NCBI GenBank assembly: GCA_023935145.1
Contig: CM043700.1
Coordinates: 70,259,120-70,323,119, forward strand
Source: Bretschneidera sinensis
Lineage: Eukaryota > Streptophyta > Magnoliopsida > Brassicales > Akaniaceae
Reading direction: 5' to 3'
Length of the DNA: 64,000 nucleotides
The stretch's first letter is position 1. Every line of letters starts with the position of its first letter. The translations under genes and the position numbers were made by a program. Shown here piece after piece: positions 32,721 to 45,001 of the stretch. The notes below the pieces were generated by a model, which saw only the letters and a list, made by a program, of their open reading frames with translations, was not told the origin of the DNA and did not search any database.

Positions 32721-34320
32721 CGGCGCCGTGATGAATTTGATTTGCTCGTTTATCTTACTCCTGCTAATGTTGAAAGTAAATTCCTTAATTATTGTGGTTA
32801 ATTGATCTCATTGTCTGTCTAGCTATGGATGGAAAGCAATAAAGCTTTAATGGAGGGACACTACCCATCTTCTTTCCTTATGATAGCCCATTATCCTTAG
32901 CTGAGGTTGGTTGGTCCAGACTCAACATACAGGATTTTTTTTCTTTCTTTTTTATTTTTTTTTTATTTTAACCAAATTAAGGACATAATGAATTTACAGA
33001 ATTGAACCTAAGTTGTATATGCAACGAAGGAGATAAAGTGGTTCATTTTTTTTTTTAACAAAAAAATAGTTTATCTTTCTTTCGAGCATGTTCAGTTCCT
33101 TTATATTAGTGATTTTTATGAAATTTAAGTAATATTTAGAAAACTTTATGGTAACATATAAGTGTTAAAGTACAAAAAAATTAATTAAACCTTTTTGAAA
33201 TAATTTGTAATTTAATTGGATGGATTTGAAAATTGAACAATACTATATAATTATAAGAATAAACCGTCTAAATAGACATAAATAATCACCTTGTACTGCA
33301 TCTTTATTGACTATTATTTTGATGGAGGAGTGAATGGACATCAGAGATGCCACCAATAAGAGTTTCTCCTCTCTTTATTGGGTTTTTATTTATTTATAGA
33401 GGATAAAGTGGTTCAGTTGACTTTACTGCTTGCTATAAGAGTATCATTGTGTACAAACTATAAATTAGAATAAACTTTAGATGTTTTAAATCACGTGTTG
33501 TGACTTGTGAGAACAATTTCATGGGAATTTTGTGGGCATTATATACGTATATTAATTGTTCACCGATTAGTGAACCACTTGTGAAAAATATCTTATTGTT
33601 TTTTTTCTTCTAGATGGAGTCTTAGCTACTGCAGAGCTCCTTGTTAGTGACATTTTTCACACCTCTGTCAAAAAAAAGTAATTATTAGTATTTAAATTTG
33701 AATGATAGTACTGTAGTTATTTTGGCAATTTTGATTGATTAGGATTTAATAAATCTTGGGTCACTTGAATTGTCTTTAGTTTCTTTGAGTTGATATTAAA
33801 ATTAATTTAAAATAAATAATTTAAATTGATTCAAAATAAATATAAATCTAATTAATTTAAATTAATTTACTTTAAATTAAATTTCATACCAACCCAAAAT
33901 TTTTTTTATGACGCCCCAAAAAGTCAAACTTAAACAACAATCAAAAAGAACGGAGAAAGTACAAAATAATTGTGCGCCCATAATTTATTTATGTGAATGA
34001 GAGAAAAATGATAACTATGCCGACCGACATAAATCACGAAACCTTACCTTTAATCATGAAGAGAAAGTTGTCCCATCAAACTACCTGTGAGTAGGCCGAC
34101 ATATAATATGATAAGGCTTAAACGTGGTTACCTAATACGGGCTGACTACTTAGTTTGTAATCGAATCTACCAATTTGAGAAGAGTTCACGTGGTTTACAA
34201 TTTCACAAGTTCACAAATTTAGTATGTGTATTATAGGATTTTAACTCAATGTCTTGGATATATTCAAAACACTAATAAGTTTATTGATTAATGTGACAAT
34301 TTAGTATTTGTTGGTGCAAT
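32721..34320. other. Upstream region of the dioxygenase gene, no other gene seen
   Basis: AT-rich intergenic sequence with homopolymer runs and an A/T-only stretch near 33785-33885. Apart from the G-boxes I see nothing coding or structured. It ends where C2 LTR similarity begins. Confidence 0.5.
33492..33497. promoter_or_regulatory. G-box CACGTG, about 0.9 kb upstream of the dioxygenase gene
   Basis: A palindromic CACGTG core. MYC2-type factors of jasmonate signalling bind such sites, which would fit a jasmonate-induced oxygenase. A second CACGTG lies at 34187-34192. A six-base motif is weak evidence alone. Confidence 0.35.
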
Positions 34321-34560
34321 ATCAAAATGGCCCATAATAAAAAGCAAAAAATTTGTCAGTGGAGATTTATATATTTTAACTACCTTAGAGCTTATTTTAA
34401 GTTTTTGATCTTGATCTTGTATTTCTCAAGTAAATAGTCTATTTGTTTTGTGTCTTATCTTTGAATTGTATATTGTTTGCAACTTAAAAACTCAGTTAAA
34501 AATGATAGCAAAAATGAAAGCTAGTGTTTTTTCATATTTAAAATCAAATAAGGGTCAACA
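34321..34560 (-). repeat. C2 3' LTR, truncated to its U3 start
   Basis: About 240 bp that match the U3 end of the 5' LTR (about 48155-48400), beginning TGTTGACCCTTATTTG on the minus strand. The remaining about 860 bp are absent; the sequence left of 34321 is not LTR. The polypurine tract lies at 34561-34575 (plus strand CTCCCTTTTTTTT). Confidence 0.82.
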
Positions 34561-34745
34561 ATCTCCCTTTTTTTTATGATGACAAAACCATATAGAGAAA
34601 ATAATTTTTAGAAACTAAGTGTTGGATTTTTGCAGAAAATGGACAGAGTTTCCTCTGTTTTTAAGATAAAAGCCACCTCTAAGTTTTTTAAAAACATCCA
34701 ACCGAGTATATATGAAAGCATAAATTCTATTTGAAGCTATTCTAA

Positions 34746-34868
34746 TAGGTTCAGAGTAATGATCCCCCTAAAGACTATGCATACATCAGAGATAGTGAGT
34801 ATGAAATAGGTTCGGAATAATGCTTCCTCTAAGACTATGCATATATCAGAAACAGTAAGTATGGAGTA
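34746..34868. repeat. 61-bp tandem duplication in the C2 3' untranslated region
   Basis: TAGGTTC(A/G)GA...AAGACTATGCATA(C/T)ATCAGA occurs at 34746 and again at 34807. The unit contains the polypurine-like AGGGGGATCATTA motif (minus strand) that corresponds to the one before the C1 3' LTR. Confidence 0.8.
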
Positions 34869-35369
34869 TATACATTTTTCTCCCTTTTTATCTCCTTTTT
34901 TTTTGTCAACAATAGAAAATGGCATTTCAAGATAATAAAAAAATAAAAAAATTTAGCTGAAAATGCTGAAAAAAGTGTCGGTTAGCACTAGAATTTCCTA
35001 AAGACTGCAAAATAAGCACTTTTATCCCAATGGATAGAAAGAGTATGCTAAAACAAACTTGTATACAAAAGATTAGACTAGAAAAATATGGGAAGAGCTC
35101 CTGAGAACAATAAGAAAACTAAAAAAGGAGTGAAAATCAATAGCAACTAGGCAATTTACAAAAGTAGAGCTAATTAAGCTAATCACATTCGTAAATAGAT
35201 AAATAGCTAAGGTTCCCACAAACCTAGCAAAAATTAAAGCAAAAGAAACAATTAACATGTCAACCAGGCATGAGAATAAGTCTGAAAACACTAAAAGGCA
35301 TGAGAAAGGAAACGTAACTTGCGAAGTTTCTCAAGTCCTGAAATATATAAGATAACTAGACTAATAGTG

Positions 35370-36626
35370 TCAATCATTTAGAGGAGGAGAAGGAGGGAAG
35401 TTGGATGCTCGAAGGTGGTTCTGAATGTCTCGAAGTTGATCTCGTAGGTCGTTTATAGTACTTTGTGAGTCTGCTCTAAAGGATGATAGATCATTATATA
35501 CAACATGAAGACCGATCCTCAAGTTAGCAATATCAACATGTACTCTAGTCCTATGCTCTTTAAGCTTGGCCTTAGTGGCCTGCTGCATACTGGTCATAGA
35601 GACTTAGAGGCTTACCAAAGCTTCGAGGATCGCGTCTTGAAAGCTTCCTATAACTTCTAAATCAGCTTTCCTCTGTTGACTCTGCTTCACCAGGATCTTC
35701 ACTCCTTATCCTAATGTTCTTCCCGGGCTTACACTCAACCTTGTTATCTTAGATAAAAAAAGGCCATATTTTTTAGGGATGAGTCATTGATGACATCAGA
35801 CATCTTGAGTTTTTATGCCTCATACTAAGGAAGATGAACCTTATAATGATGCAGGATCAAGGTGATGATCATACCATAAGGTAAACACTAGAAGAACAGT
35901 CATGCATAATAATCATATTACTGAGGATCAACGGGTAGAGGTTGTAGTGGGTCCTGGTAAGAAGGAAGTATATGAGGACAAAATCAAGCCTGGAGAGACT
36001 GATGCATCTACCTAGGCGAGGGTTAAAAGTCCAGTTTACTACTATGTTTAGCATATTAGAGTACAAGGGAAGATCAAGATATGAGTTATAGGTTTGAATG
36101 CTATACGTCTCCCTATTGCCCTTTACTATCCTATAGGATCTGGCATAGTCAAAATAAATGGGCCAACCATCCCTTATCCACTTAATTTCTTCTACTAGTA
36201 GGGCTAGAATATTGTGGAGTAGGCCAGCAGACACAGTGAATTCCTGGCCCATGACTATTGTGGTAAAAGTAAATAAAGCTCGAGGAGGACTATCTTAGAT
36301 TAGCATAAAACTGATGCATAAGCCTAAGGTAATATTTTTCATTTGAGGGTGACTAAGTCAGTCCAACCTAATTTATCAAACAGAAGTCTAAGTATAAAAT
36401 TTCTAAACTAAAGGAAAAATAAATCTACAACTCTACCGGGCTTGATGATTTTAAACTTTATGGTAGAATCATACCATTCCTTGGAGTCTTGGTCTTTAAA
36501 GAAAGGGATGTCAAGTTCGTTTTGAGGAGGCTGACTATTCTAACCATCATGTTCCTTCCTTTTCCTCTTACCTGAATTGAGATGCCTCTTTGCAAGGGTT
36601 TTGACACACTTGAGATGATTCTCCAT
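35370..36626 (-). pseudogene. C2 ORF3, homologue of the C1 accessory protein
   Basis: Minus strand from an ATG at 36626. It reads PFFKDQDSKEWYDSTIKFKIIKPGRVV near the N-terminus, then GWPIYFDYARSYRIVKGN, LYSNMLNIVVNWTFNPRLGRC and YPLILSNMIIMHDC (35869-36252), and a C-terminal coiled coil at 35370-35597 (LRIGLHVVYNDLSSFRADSQ). The order and positions match C1 ORF3. Stops and shifts occur near 36380, 36290 and 35800. Function unknown; no membrane segment is evident. Confidence 0.72.
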
Positions 36627-36939
36627 GAATAAATTTGAGGTTTAACCAAAAGAAAGACGAAGAAGCAAGATGGAGAAGAGAACACCAGGTAGGAGTTTTG
36701 AAAACGCGAAAGTTAGGGTTTTCGGATTTGGGGAAAAAATTTCAAGTGAATTTGCATTCGAAAATTTTCAAGTGATTGAAGGTTCAAGTGAGTGGGTCAA
36801 GGTTTTTAAGGTGAACCTTGATAGAAATTGACAGATGCATGAGGAAATTTTGAGAGAGAAGGCACAAGCTCAGATGCGACTGCAATGGAGGTTTTTGAAA
36901 AAGGTTTGTTTTTTTTTAATAAAAAAACTGAGTTGTCGT

Positions 36940-37030
36940 GCGTTCAGTCGACTAAACGAATAGCAGAGAGTGAGGTTTGAAAAACTAAGGCACTTCAGTC
37001 ACCTGACTGATTTCATTCAATTGACTGGAT
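36940..37030 (-). promoter_or_regulatory. CAGTCGACTG-type motifs upstream of C2 ORF3
   Basis: TTCAGTCGACTAAACG, TTCAGTCACCTGACTG and TTCAATTGACTGGATC lie between RNase H and ORF3, the same place as the array in C1. Fewer copies and more decay than in C1. Confidence 0.45.
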
Positions 37031-37214
37031 CAGAAAATTATGAGCTCCAGTTTGAAGAATGCAAGTTTGATTTGTTCTATGCAGTTTTTGAGTGATAGAA
37101 AAATTGAATTAAAGTTTAATCTTTATTCACTTATTGGCACACATGCAAGTAATAAATGTAAATCTAATAAGGTTTTGTAAGAATGTGAACAATTTGATCT
37201 TCAGAGGGAATCAA

Positions 37215-38744
37215 TTATAGTTTAATATCATCTTTTAGAGCATGATCTCTTATAAAGTGATGTCTTATCTCAATATGTTTGGTTCTAGAATGTTGAATTG
37301 AGTTTCTTGTCAAGTTGATAGCACTAGTGTTGTCACAATGAATTGGAATATTTTTAAAACATGTGTCATAATCTTCTAGTTGCTGTTTCATCCATAAAAC
37401 TTGTGCACAACAACTACCGGCGGTTATATATTTTGCTTCGGCGGTTGAAAGTGCAACTAAATTTTGTTTCTTTGAAAACCAAGAAGTTAACATAGCACCT
37501 AAAAATTGGCATGTTCCACTAGTTCTTTTTCTATCTAACTTACAACATGTAAAATCAGCATCCGAGTACCCAACAAGTTCAAAAGTTGATTTTCTAAAAT
37601 ACCGCAAGCCTAGATTTTGGGTACCTTGCAAATATCTTAAAATTCTTTTCACAACAACAATATAAAATTCCTTAAAATTAGCTTGAAATCTAGCACACAT
37701 GCATACGCTAAACATTATGTTGAGTTTACTTGCAGATAGATATAGTAAAGCCCCAATCATGCTTCTATAAGTTTTAGTGTCTACACACTTACCTCCTTCA
37801 TCTAAGTCAAATTTTGTAAAGGTGCTCATAGAGGTTCCAAGAGACTTCAAGTTCTCCATCCCAAACCTCTTTAGCAAGTCCTTGGTGTATTTGGATTGAT
37901 TGATGAAGATGCATCCTTTCAATTATTTGATTTGAAGTCCAAGGAAGTATGTAAGTTGTCCCATCATACACACATCTCAAATTAATCTTGCATACACTTA
38001 GCAAATTCTTAACACATAGATTCGTTAGAGGCGCCAAATGTAATATCATTAATATATATTTGGACTAAGAGTGTATCATGTTTATGAGTTTTTGTAAAAA
38101 AGAGTTATATCTATTTTTCCTCTTGTAAAACCATTTTCAAGTAAAAAATTACTTAATATTTCATACCATGCTATTGGAGCTTGCTTCAACCCATAGAGAG
38201 CTTTAGAAAGCTTTTAAACATGATTTGGAAAGTTAGGATCTTCAAAACTAAGAGGTTCAACATAAGCATCTTCTTCTAAAAATCCATTTAAAAATGAACT
38301 TTTCACATATATTTGAAATAATTTAAATTTTTTAAAGCATACAAAGGCTAGCAACATTCGAATAGCTTCTAATCTAGGTACGGGAGCATAGGTCTCATCA
38401 AATTCTATTCTTTCTTCTTACTTGTAACCCTTAGCAACACGTCTAGCCTTTTTCCTGGTTAAAATTCCATTTTCATCCATTTTGTTTCTATAAACCCATT
38501 TAGTTCCTATTATGGTATGATTCTTTGGTCTAGGAACTAAACTCCACAATTTATTTCTTTCAAATTGATTTAACTCTTCTTGCATAGCATTTATCAAATC
38601 AACATCCTTTTTGGCTTCTACAAAAGTCTTAGGTTCTAGATAAGATAAATAAGCTACACAATTGCAAATATTTCTCATAGAAGACCGATTTCTTACCCCT
38701 TGTGAAGGATCACCAATCACTTGATCGATTGGATGATAATTCAC
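37215..38744 (-). pseudogene. C2 reverse transcriptase and RNase H, decayed
   Basis: RT begins near 38744 (DLINAMQEELNQFERNKLWSLVPRP, KWVYRNKMDENG, RRVAKGYK) and is broken near 38415, with the middle in short frames. The YxDD region near 38060-38035 is shifted. It resumes at 37922 (CIFINQSKYTKDLLKRFGMENLK) and runs into RNase H, intact to 37215: GYSDADFTCCKLDRKRTSG, FWFSKKQ-like SWFSKKQNLVALSTAEAKYI, DNTSAINLTRNS, HIEIRHHFIRDH. The end after KLN... is cut by a stop before the usual LTKPL. The RNase H part is the best-kept piece of C2. Confidence 0.85.
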
Positions 38745-39445
38745 ATACCTCCAATCTTTCAGAAGTTCATTTCCTTAATGACTTATAGAAGGTTGATCAA
38801 TATTGAGAGCGTCTACCACTTGATTTGTTTGAGGTTGACCTTGTTTAGGGTCAACAATGGGAGTAGATGTATCCACCTTTGGAATAAAATCCGCATCATC
38901 ATCAAGAGATATTATTCTACTACTAATTAGGTTAGATTCGTCAAAAGCAACATGTATGGATTCTTCAATCACTAGAGTTCTTTTGTTAAAGACTTTATAA
39001 GCTTTACTAGAGGTTGAATATCCCTTCATCGATCTTAGAATCAAATTTGCCTAGGTTAGTTTTATTGTTGTTTAGGATAAAGCACTTACAACCGAAAGCG
39101 CAAAAATAAGAGATATTACTAGAGGTTGAATATCCTAAAAATATCTCTTCATCGATCTTAGAATCAAATTTGTCTAGGTTAGTTTTATTGTTATTTAGAG
39201 TAAAGCACTTGCAACCAAAAGCACGAAAATAAGATATATTAGGCTTTCTACCTTTCCATAGTTCATATGGAGTTTTATCAAGTATAAACCTAATTAATAA
39301 TCTATTTAAAACATAGCAAGAAGTATTTATGGCTTCCGCCCAAAAGCATTTTGGTAAACTATTTTCACAAAGCATTGTTCTATCAAATTCTTCTATAACT
39401 CTATTTTTCCTCTTTACAACACCATTTTGTTGAGGAGTTCTAGGG
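38745..39445 (-). pseudogene. C2 integrase C-terminal remnant with internal duplication
   Basis: Starts near 39445 at PRTPQQNGVVKRKNRVIEEF and reads CFWAEAINTSCYVLNRLLIRF and TPYELWKGRKPNISYF. The GCKCF(T/I)LNNNKTNL block occurs twice by a 112-bp tandem duplication, with a stop after the second copy. The linker (FDESNLISSRI) follows at 38900-38990. The catalytic first and second acidic residues and the zinc region are missing because of the deletion next to gag. Confidence 0.82.
39007..39230. repeat. 112-bp tandem duplication in C2 integrase
   Basis: The unit starting CTAGAGGTTGAATATCC at 39007 recurs at 39119. The copies differ by a few substitutions and a small indel near the start. Confidence 0.9.
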
Positions 39446-41328
39446 ACCTATACTTTCTTAACAGTATAAGGTGCTCTATAGTTGTAGACATGTTGATGAT
39501 GCATGATCCTAGGATGATAGTCATAGAAGTTTCTAGGATTTCTTGAATATGTATGCCAATTATTCCTTGGATGAGCGTTCCTATGATACATGTTACTAGC
39601 ATGAACATACATGTTATCTTTAGGATACGCATGATAGTTATTTCTAGGATATGCATTCCTAACATGTGCATTTCTAGGATGAGTATACATATGTGCATAG
39701 GTGTTTCTAAGATTTCTATTTCTAGCATAAGCATTTGAATTCTTTGCATTTGAATTGAAATTTGAATTACTAAGCTTACTGGTATTTTTTTAAAGGAAAA
39801 CTCTTAACATTGCTACAGGCCTTAGAAGTGGAAGGTTCACCCACATATATTGCTTTCACAAAGGATGTCTCTTTTGATTTTTGTTTGCCTAATGGAGAAT
39901 AACCCAAACCGGATTTTTCTCCATTCATTCTTTGGCAAGATAGCACTTCATCTAGTTTTTCTTTTCCAAGATTAAGCATAGATATAGTATTATTTAACTC
40001 CATCACTTTCTTTTTCAAATCATCATTTTCATTTTTCAAGAAATCTTGTGATGAGTTATAGAGCATAGAAGATAGTTTTTCTTTTTCTTCTTTTAGACTT
40101 TTCATCTCTTTAGAGAGAGATGAGATTTCATTTTTTTAGAGCAATATTTCTAGAATCAAATTTCTTAAATACTTCATGAATCTCATTAATTATCTCAATT
40201 AATTCTTCACTACTACTAACAATATTATCATTATTATTAGTGGGGGAAGAATTTGTTACCTTATCTTCATCATCAATCGCCATTAAGCAAAGATTGACAA
40301 TTTCTTCATATCCGATGTCATTATCCAAAAGTTCTTATTCTTCATCACCGATCACTCCAAGTGGTTGCAACCGTTGCTTTCTTTTTAAAGCTCTTGTATG
40401 GGTTGTTTGTTGTTGAACAATTAGCCTTAATGTGTCCGGGCTTCTTGTAACCATAACACACAATAGGTTCTCTTTTTGAAGTGGAATCCTTTGTATAAGG
40501 TTTCTTGCTTTTTTTCAAGAACTTATAAAACCTTTTGGTGATTAGTTTCATTTCATCATCTTCTTCACTATTCTCATCCTTTTTTCTTTTTCTTCCGCTT
40601 TCTTGTTTGTGGAAGCTTTGAGAGCAACCACTTTCTTTTTCTTCATCTCATCATCATTGACATCGGGATTCATTTTTTCCGTCATGTATGTTAATAGTGA
40701 CCCGAGAAGGGTTTCGACATCAAGATTGTCAAGATCTTTGGCCTCCTTTATGACCGCCTTCTTTACTTTCCAAGTTGATGGCAAAGGTCTTAATATATTC
40801 CTTATTAGCTCAAACTCCTCAATGTTCCCACTAAGAAGTTTTAAACCATTAACAATAGTAGTGAAGTAAGAGTGCATTTCAGAAATTATTTCGTTAGGAG
40901 ATATTTTAAAAGTTTCATACTCGGACACTAGCATATAAATTTTTGGTTATTTTAACTTCATTAGTACCCTCATAAGTAATTTGAAGTTTATCCCATATTT
41001 CTTTAGTATAAACACAGGCAGGAATTGTATTGTATTCATTTATATCTAAAGCACAATATAGTATAGTAGTAGCTCTAATATTTAGAGACATCATTCTACA
41101 ATCCCCTTCACCAAACTCCGATTTGAGCTTACGCATTGTATGAGTGATTTCTTTAATAGTTATTTCCTTCGTAGGAAATCTAGATCCTTCTTCAATGATT
41201 CTCAAAAAATTATAATATTGTCATTCAACAAATATTTTCATTTTATTTTTCCAATAATTATAATTTGTGCTATTAAACAAAGGAGGTCTAGTATAGGAAT
41301 GACTTCTGGTATAACCATTTGAATCCAT
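39446..41328 (-). pseudogene. C2 gag, decayed
   Basis: The ATG at 41328 is in the family position. Fragments are 41205-40915 (RIIEEGSRFPTKEI, YCALDINEYNTI), 40934-40548 (ILRPLPSTWKVKKAVIKEAKDL), 40551-40345 with the zinc knuckle CYGYKKPGHIKANCS (second Cys replaced by Tyr), then the EEIVNLCLMAIDDEDK segment and the coiled region to 39776. The tail at 39448-39750 is an Arg/Asn/His/Tyr repeat (MYTHPRNAHVRNAYPRNN). It stops at a YRAPYTVKKV motif, immediately fused to integrase, so about 1 kb with the protease and most of integrase is lost relative to C1. Confidence 0.83.
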
Positions 41329-41380
41329 ATGATCAACTCATGGATTTTAAGCCTAAAATTGAGTACGCGGCTCTAATACC

Positions 41381-42780
41381 TGTTGTGAGTTTTAAATTAC
41401 TCGCAAGTGCATGAGTCGTTTGCAATATAGTGTTATGCAAGTGCGAGGTCGAATCCACAGGGAATTGCGTTGTGAAAATATAATTTTATCTAAACTAACC
41501 TTATCTTAACTTAGTTCCGAATTTTGAATTGTATTTTGCAAAACAAATATAAACTAAACTAAATTGATTTAAAAACAAATGATAAAAACACTAAGGTTTC
41601 TGAATCCACCCCACCAAAGTAAAACATATATCTTCATGTTCTACATAAAAGAGATTTATCAAATGATTCCATGAATCCAACTTTAAACAAATCACAACAA
41701 ATATCCTAATTAAACCAAAACCATCCAATGTATCCGTTTAATTTACAAATAACAAAGGATATCCAATTTAATCAAAATGATTCGATGTATCCATCAGATG
41801 AAACACACAGAATATCCAACTTAAACAATTTAAAAACTATTAATCGTAAGAATTTACTCAAACAATTGAAATAGAACATTTAATACTAAAAATATCATAA
41901 TTGTACGAACATATCTGAAAATATAATGCTAAACAATGGAAATGCTTCATCTTCAACCTTAGCTGAAGATTTTAGTCACTCATGATTATGAAACTAAATT
42001 TCACAGTTAAAGTACTAAGCACTAAAACTCAAAAAGAAATAAATTAAAACTAACTATACATTGAGAGAAATTCCACTCGCAGTTGTTGAGCAGTGTTTCC
42101 CCCCTTTGTAGCAAAGCCCTTGGAGATCCACCAGAATGCTAGTAGAAGTCCTCCAAATTGCACCAAAATGGCACTTAGATTGCTTACTAAAGATGAAGTG
42201 AAGAGGGGCTTATATAGGGAAACATCACAAGTGCAATGTGTTTCCAATCCGATGTGGGATACTGCAGATTCCAGCTTTTGCTCTTTGACCTTTGTCTACT
42301 AAAACTGTCATAACTTTCTCTAGAAAAATTATTTCATTGATCCGTAAAATTTCCTAGAGAATAGATATCTGGATCTTTCCAAGTATATATGGCTCATCTC
42401 CTGGTTTTTCCTGAATCAATACAATTTAATCCTAAAAAATGGTTGATCTGTCACGCTGAAATCATGCACAGCCTAACCTTTGTCTACTAAAACTGCCATA
42501 ACTTTCTCTAGAAAAATCATTTTATTGATCCGTAAAATTCTCCAAAAAATAGACATCTGGATCTTTCCAAGCATATATGGCTTATCTCCTGGTTCTTCCT
42601 GAATCAATACAGTTTAATCCTCAAAAATGGCTAATTTGTACGAGCAATTCTGGCAATTTAGTGAAACTCCTTTCAAAGCTTGTAACCTATAAAACAATGA
42701 AAAACAACTCAAAGTACCAAATTCTTAAGCTAACAAATGTAAATTAAGGGGCCAAAACACACAATAAATGGCACCCATCA
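41381..42780 (-). repeat. E3 3' LTR, longer by an internal duplication
   Basis: 1400 bp, minus strand TGATGGGTGCC ... CTCACAACA. It is otherwise very similar to the 5' LTR. It carries a 188-bp tandem duplication (units from 42289 and 42477) that is single in the 5' LTR. Confidence 0.92.
42289..42662. repeat. 188-bp tandem duplication within the E3 3' LTR
   Basis: CCTTTGTCTACTAAAACTG begins at 42289 and at 42477. The 5' LTR has one unit (from about 46988), which accounts for nearly all of the 187-bp length difference between the LTRs. Confidence 0.9.
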
Positions 42781-44185
42781 AATATCCCCAAACTTACATA
42801 TTGCTAGTCCCATAGCAATACGAAACTAAAAACTATATGAAAAACAAAGAACAGAAAGATAAGTTCATCACTCATGTTATCCAAAAATTTACGGACCACA
42901 CATCACCATGATATTCATTCATAAGCAAGCTTAAAAAGATAAACTCATCTTCGCAATGAATAGAAATGTTAAAATCTAATTACTTACAAAAGGCAGGTTC
43001 AAGCATCACAAGTCTGACACTGTGTAAAGTGAATTAGCATATACAGATGAGGTTTCCAAATAACTTTAATGTACAATGTCTCAATGTCTCAAGATTCATA
43101 GAATTTCTCATCAGAATGAATAACAATGACATAGTTTTATTTTATTTATTTTTATTATAAGGCTTTGCTATGTTTAGTTCCCTTAAGCTTTCTAATTGAC
43201 CCATGTATCGAGTGTTGAGTCAATGACTCCTAAACCGGATGGTTTTAGGGCATTAGGTGTAAAGACACCCCTAAGAACTTACTAACTCGAGTCAAAAAGG
43301 CTACAAAACTAAACTGTCCTTAATGCTACCAAGCAAAATTTCCACCTTTTGACGTGAACACTCACTACTTATTGAGGCAAGAGGTCCAGTTACTCAGTGA
43401 AAAGTTTCGCAATGATCATTATGAATTAAATTCCCACCTTTTGACATGAATACTCACTGCTTACTGAGGCAAGAGGTCCAGTTACTAAGTGGAAAGTTTA
43501 TTGATGATGATCATTATAAATATTAGTAGTATTATTTGTTTGTTTTTTTTTTATGCTTTTCTATACCCAAGTGTTAATCCCATAAGTCATCCAGTTTCAG
43601 TTAAGTCATGGAAACATGCACATTAAAATCACATGTCATACCTCACACAAATATGTGCTAATGTGCTCGTGTTAGATGAGATCAAACATGTGAATTCTCG
43701 AATGCCTAAAGTAAGTAACTAAAGTTTAAAATTCTATAATCAGATCATGTGTTCAAAATTTTAAGCTCACCAATGAAATCATATCACAATTTTTCAGATC
43801 AACCAAAATTTTCAGACGAACATGAACATACATTTATCTTCACGAAGAAGAAAAAAAAAACAACAACAAATTAGGACAAAGTGTTTGTAACATGTCTCCC
43901 ATACCCCAAAACTTAATTTACACATTGTCCCCAATGTGTGAATAATATGGAAAGAACTAACCTGGGAGATGGAGAACTAGCTAAACTGGTATGGCTCATA
44001 GCATATCCCCAAACTTGAACTGAAGTACGCGTTGTCCCTGAAAAATAAAGACTAAAAAACAAATAAAAAGAATACTAGAAACAAACATTAATCATAAATA
44101 TGTAAAAAAATAAATAAACAGAAAGGATGTACTGTGGGGTGCCTCCCATGAGTGCTAAGTTTAACGTCTTCAGCCAGATCTAGCA
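42781..44185 (-). other. E3 3' untranslated region with polypurine tract, hairpin and duplication
   Basis: The polypurine tract AAGTTTGGGGATATT (minus) is at 42795-42781. A 92-bp tandem duplication starts at about 43339 and 43431 (CCACCTTTTGAC(G/A)TGAA...). At 43920-43939 lies the same 8-bp stem hairpin as in E1 (ACACATTG / CAATGTGT), followed on the minus strand by AAATTAAGTTTTGGGG. Near 44180-44110 is the family's post-pol sequence, showing that the deletion joined RT directly to the 3' region. Confidence 0.7.
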
Positions 44186-45001
44186 TTAGTAATTGTGCCC
44201 AGCTAAGCACTCCACCATCGGATCAATAAATGGGAGTGGAAAATGATCATTCCTTGTGGTAGCATTCAATTTATGGTAGTCTATACATACTTTCCATCCT
44301 GACTGAACACGAATTGGCACCAACTCATCGTCCTTATTCTTCACTACCGTTACTCCAGCTTGCTTGGGCACAACATGAATCGGGCTCACCCACTTGCTAA
44401 CAGAGATTGGATAATTGATCACTGCATTAAATAGCTTTATCACTTCAATCCTCATAACCTCTTGTATAGCTGGGTTGAGCCTTCTTTGTTGCTCCCTCGA
44501 TGGCTTGATATTCTCTTCCAAACGTAACTTAGGCATCACCATCGAGGGGCTGATTCCCTTGACATCCTCAATATTCCAGCCGATAGCTTCCTTATGCTCT
44601 CTTAAATCGTCCAATTATTTCTCCTTTGGAGTATCAACCAAATCTGAAGCTATAATCATAGGCAAAGAATCTGCTGGACCTAAGAACTTATACTTAAGAT
44701 TGTCCGGTAAAGGCTTAAGTTCCTTCTTAGGGGGTTCAGGTGTTGTGGTCTTCTCTGTCTCACTGCTCTTCTGAGGAGCAGACTCCAAAGTAGCATTTTC
44801 TTGCTCAAGTAACTTATCCAAATCCAAATCTTCTCCAAACTGAGTAAAGCATGCCTCCAGGGGGTCCTCAATGCTTGATTCACCCACAGCCTCCTCTGTC
44901 TTACTACTCTCCCGAGGAGTAGACTCCAAGATAACAATTGCTTGCTCAAGTAGCTTATCTAAATCCAAATCCTCTCCAAACTGAGCAAAACATGCGTCCA
45001 C
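44186..45001 (-). pseudogene. E3 spacer repeat and N-terminal reverse transcriptase
   Basis: 44615-45001 has two 47-residue repeats, each with QFGEDLDLDKLLEQ, then LKPLPDNLKYKFLG, the conserved lead-in to RT. After one stop, 44614-44186 reads IGWNIEDVKGISP, QRRLNPAIQEVMRIEVIKLF, KWVSPIHVVPKQAG, GWKVCIDYHKLNATTRNDHFPLPFID and stops after LAGHNY. All catalytic RT motifs (the LDGY Asp and YxDD) are beyond the breakpoint. Thus the piece cannot polymerise. No protease motif occurs upstream, where DLGAS would be expected. Confidence 0.85.

Noticed and set aside
33785..33885. MITE or matrix attachment region in the A/T-only block
   Set aside because: No terminal inverted repeat or target duplication could be fixed; composition alone is not enough.
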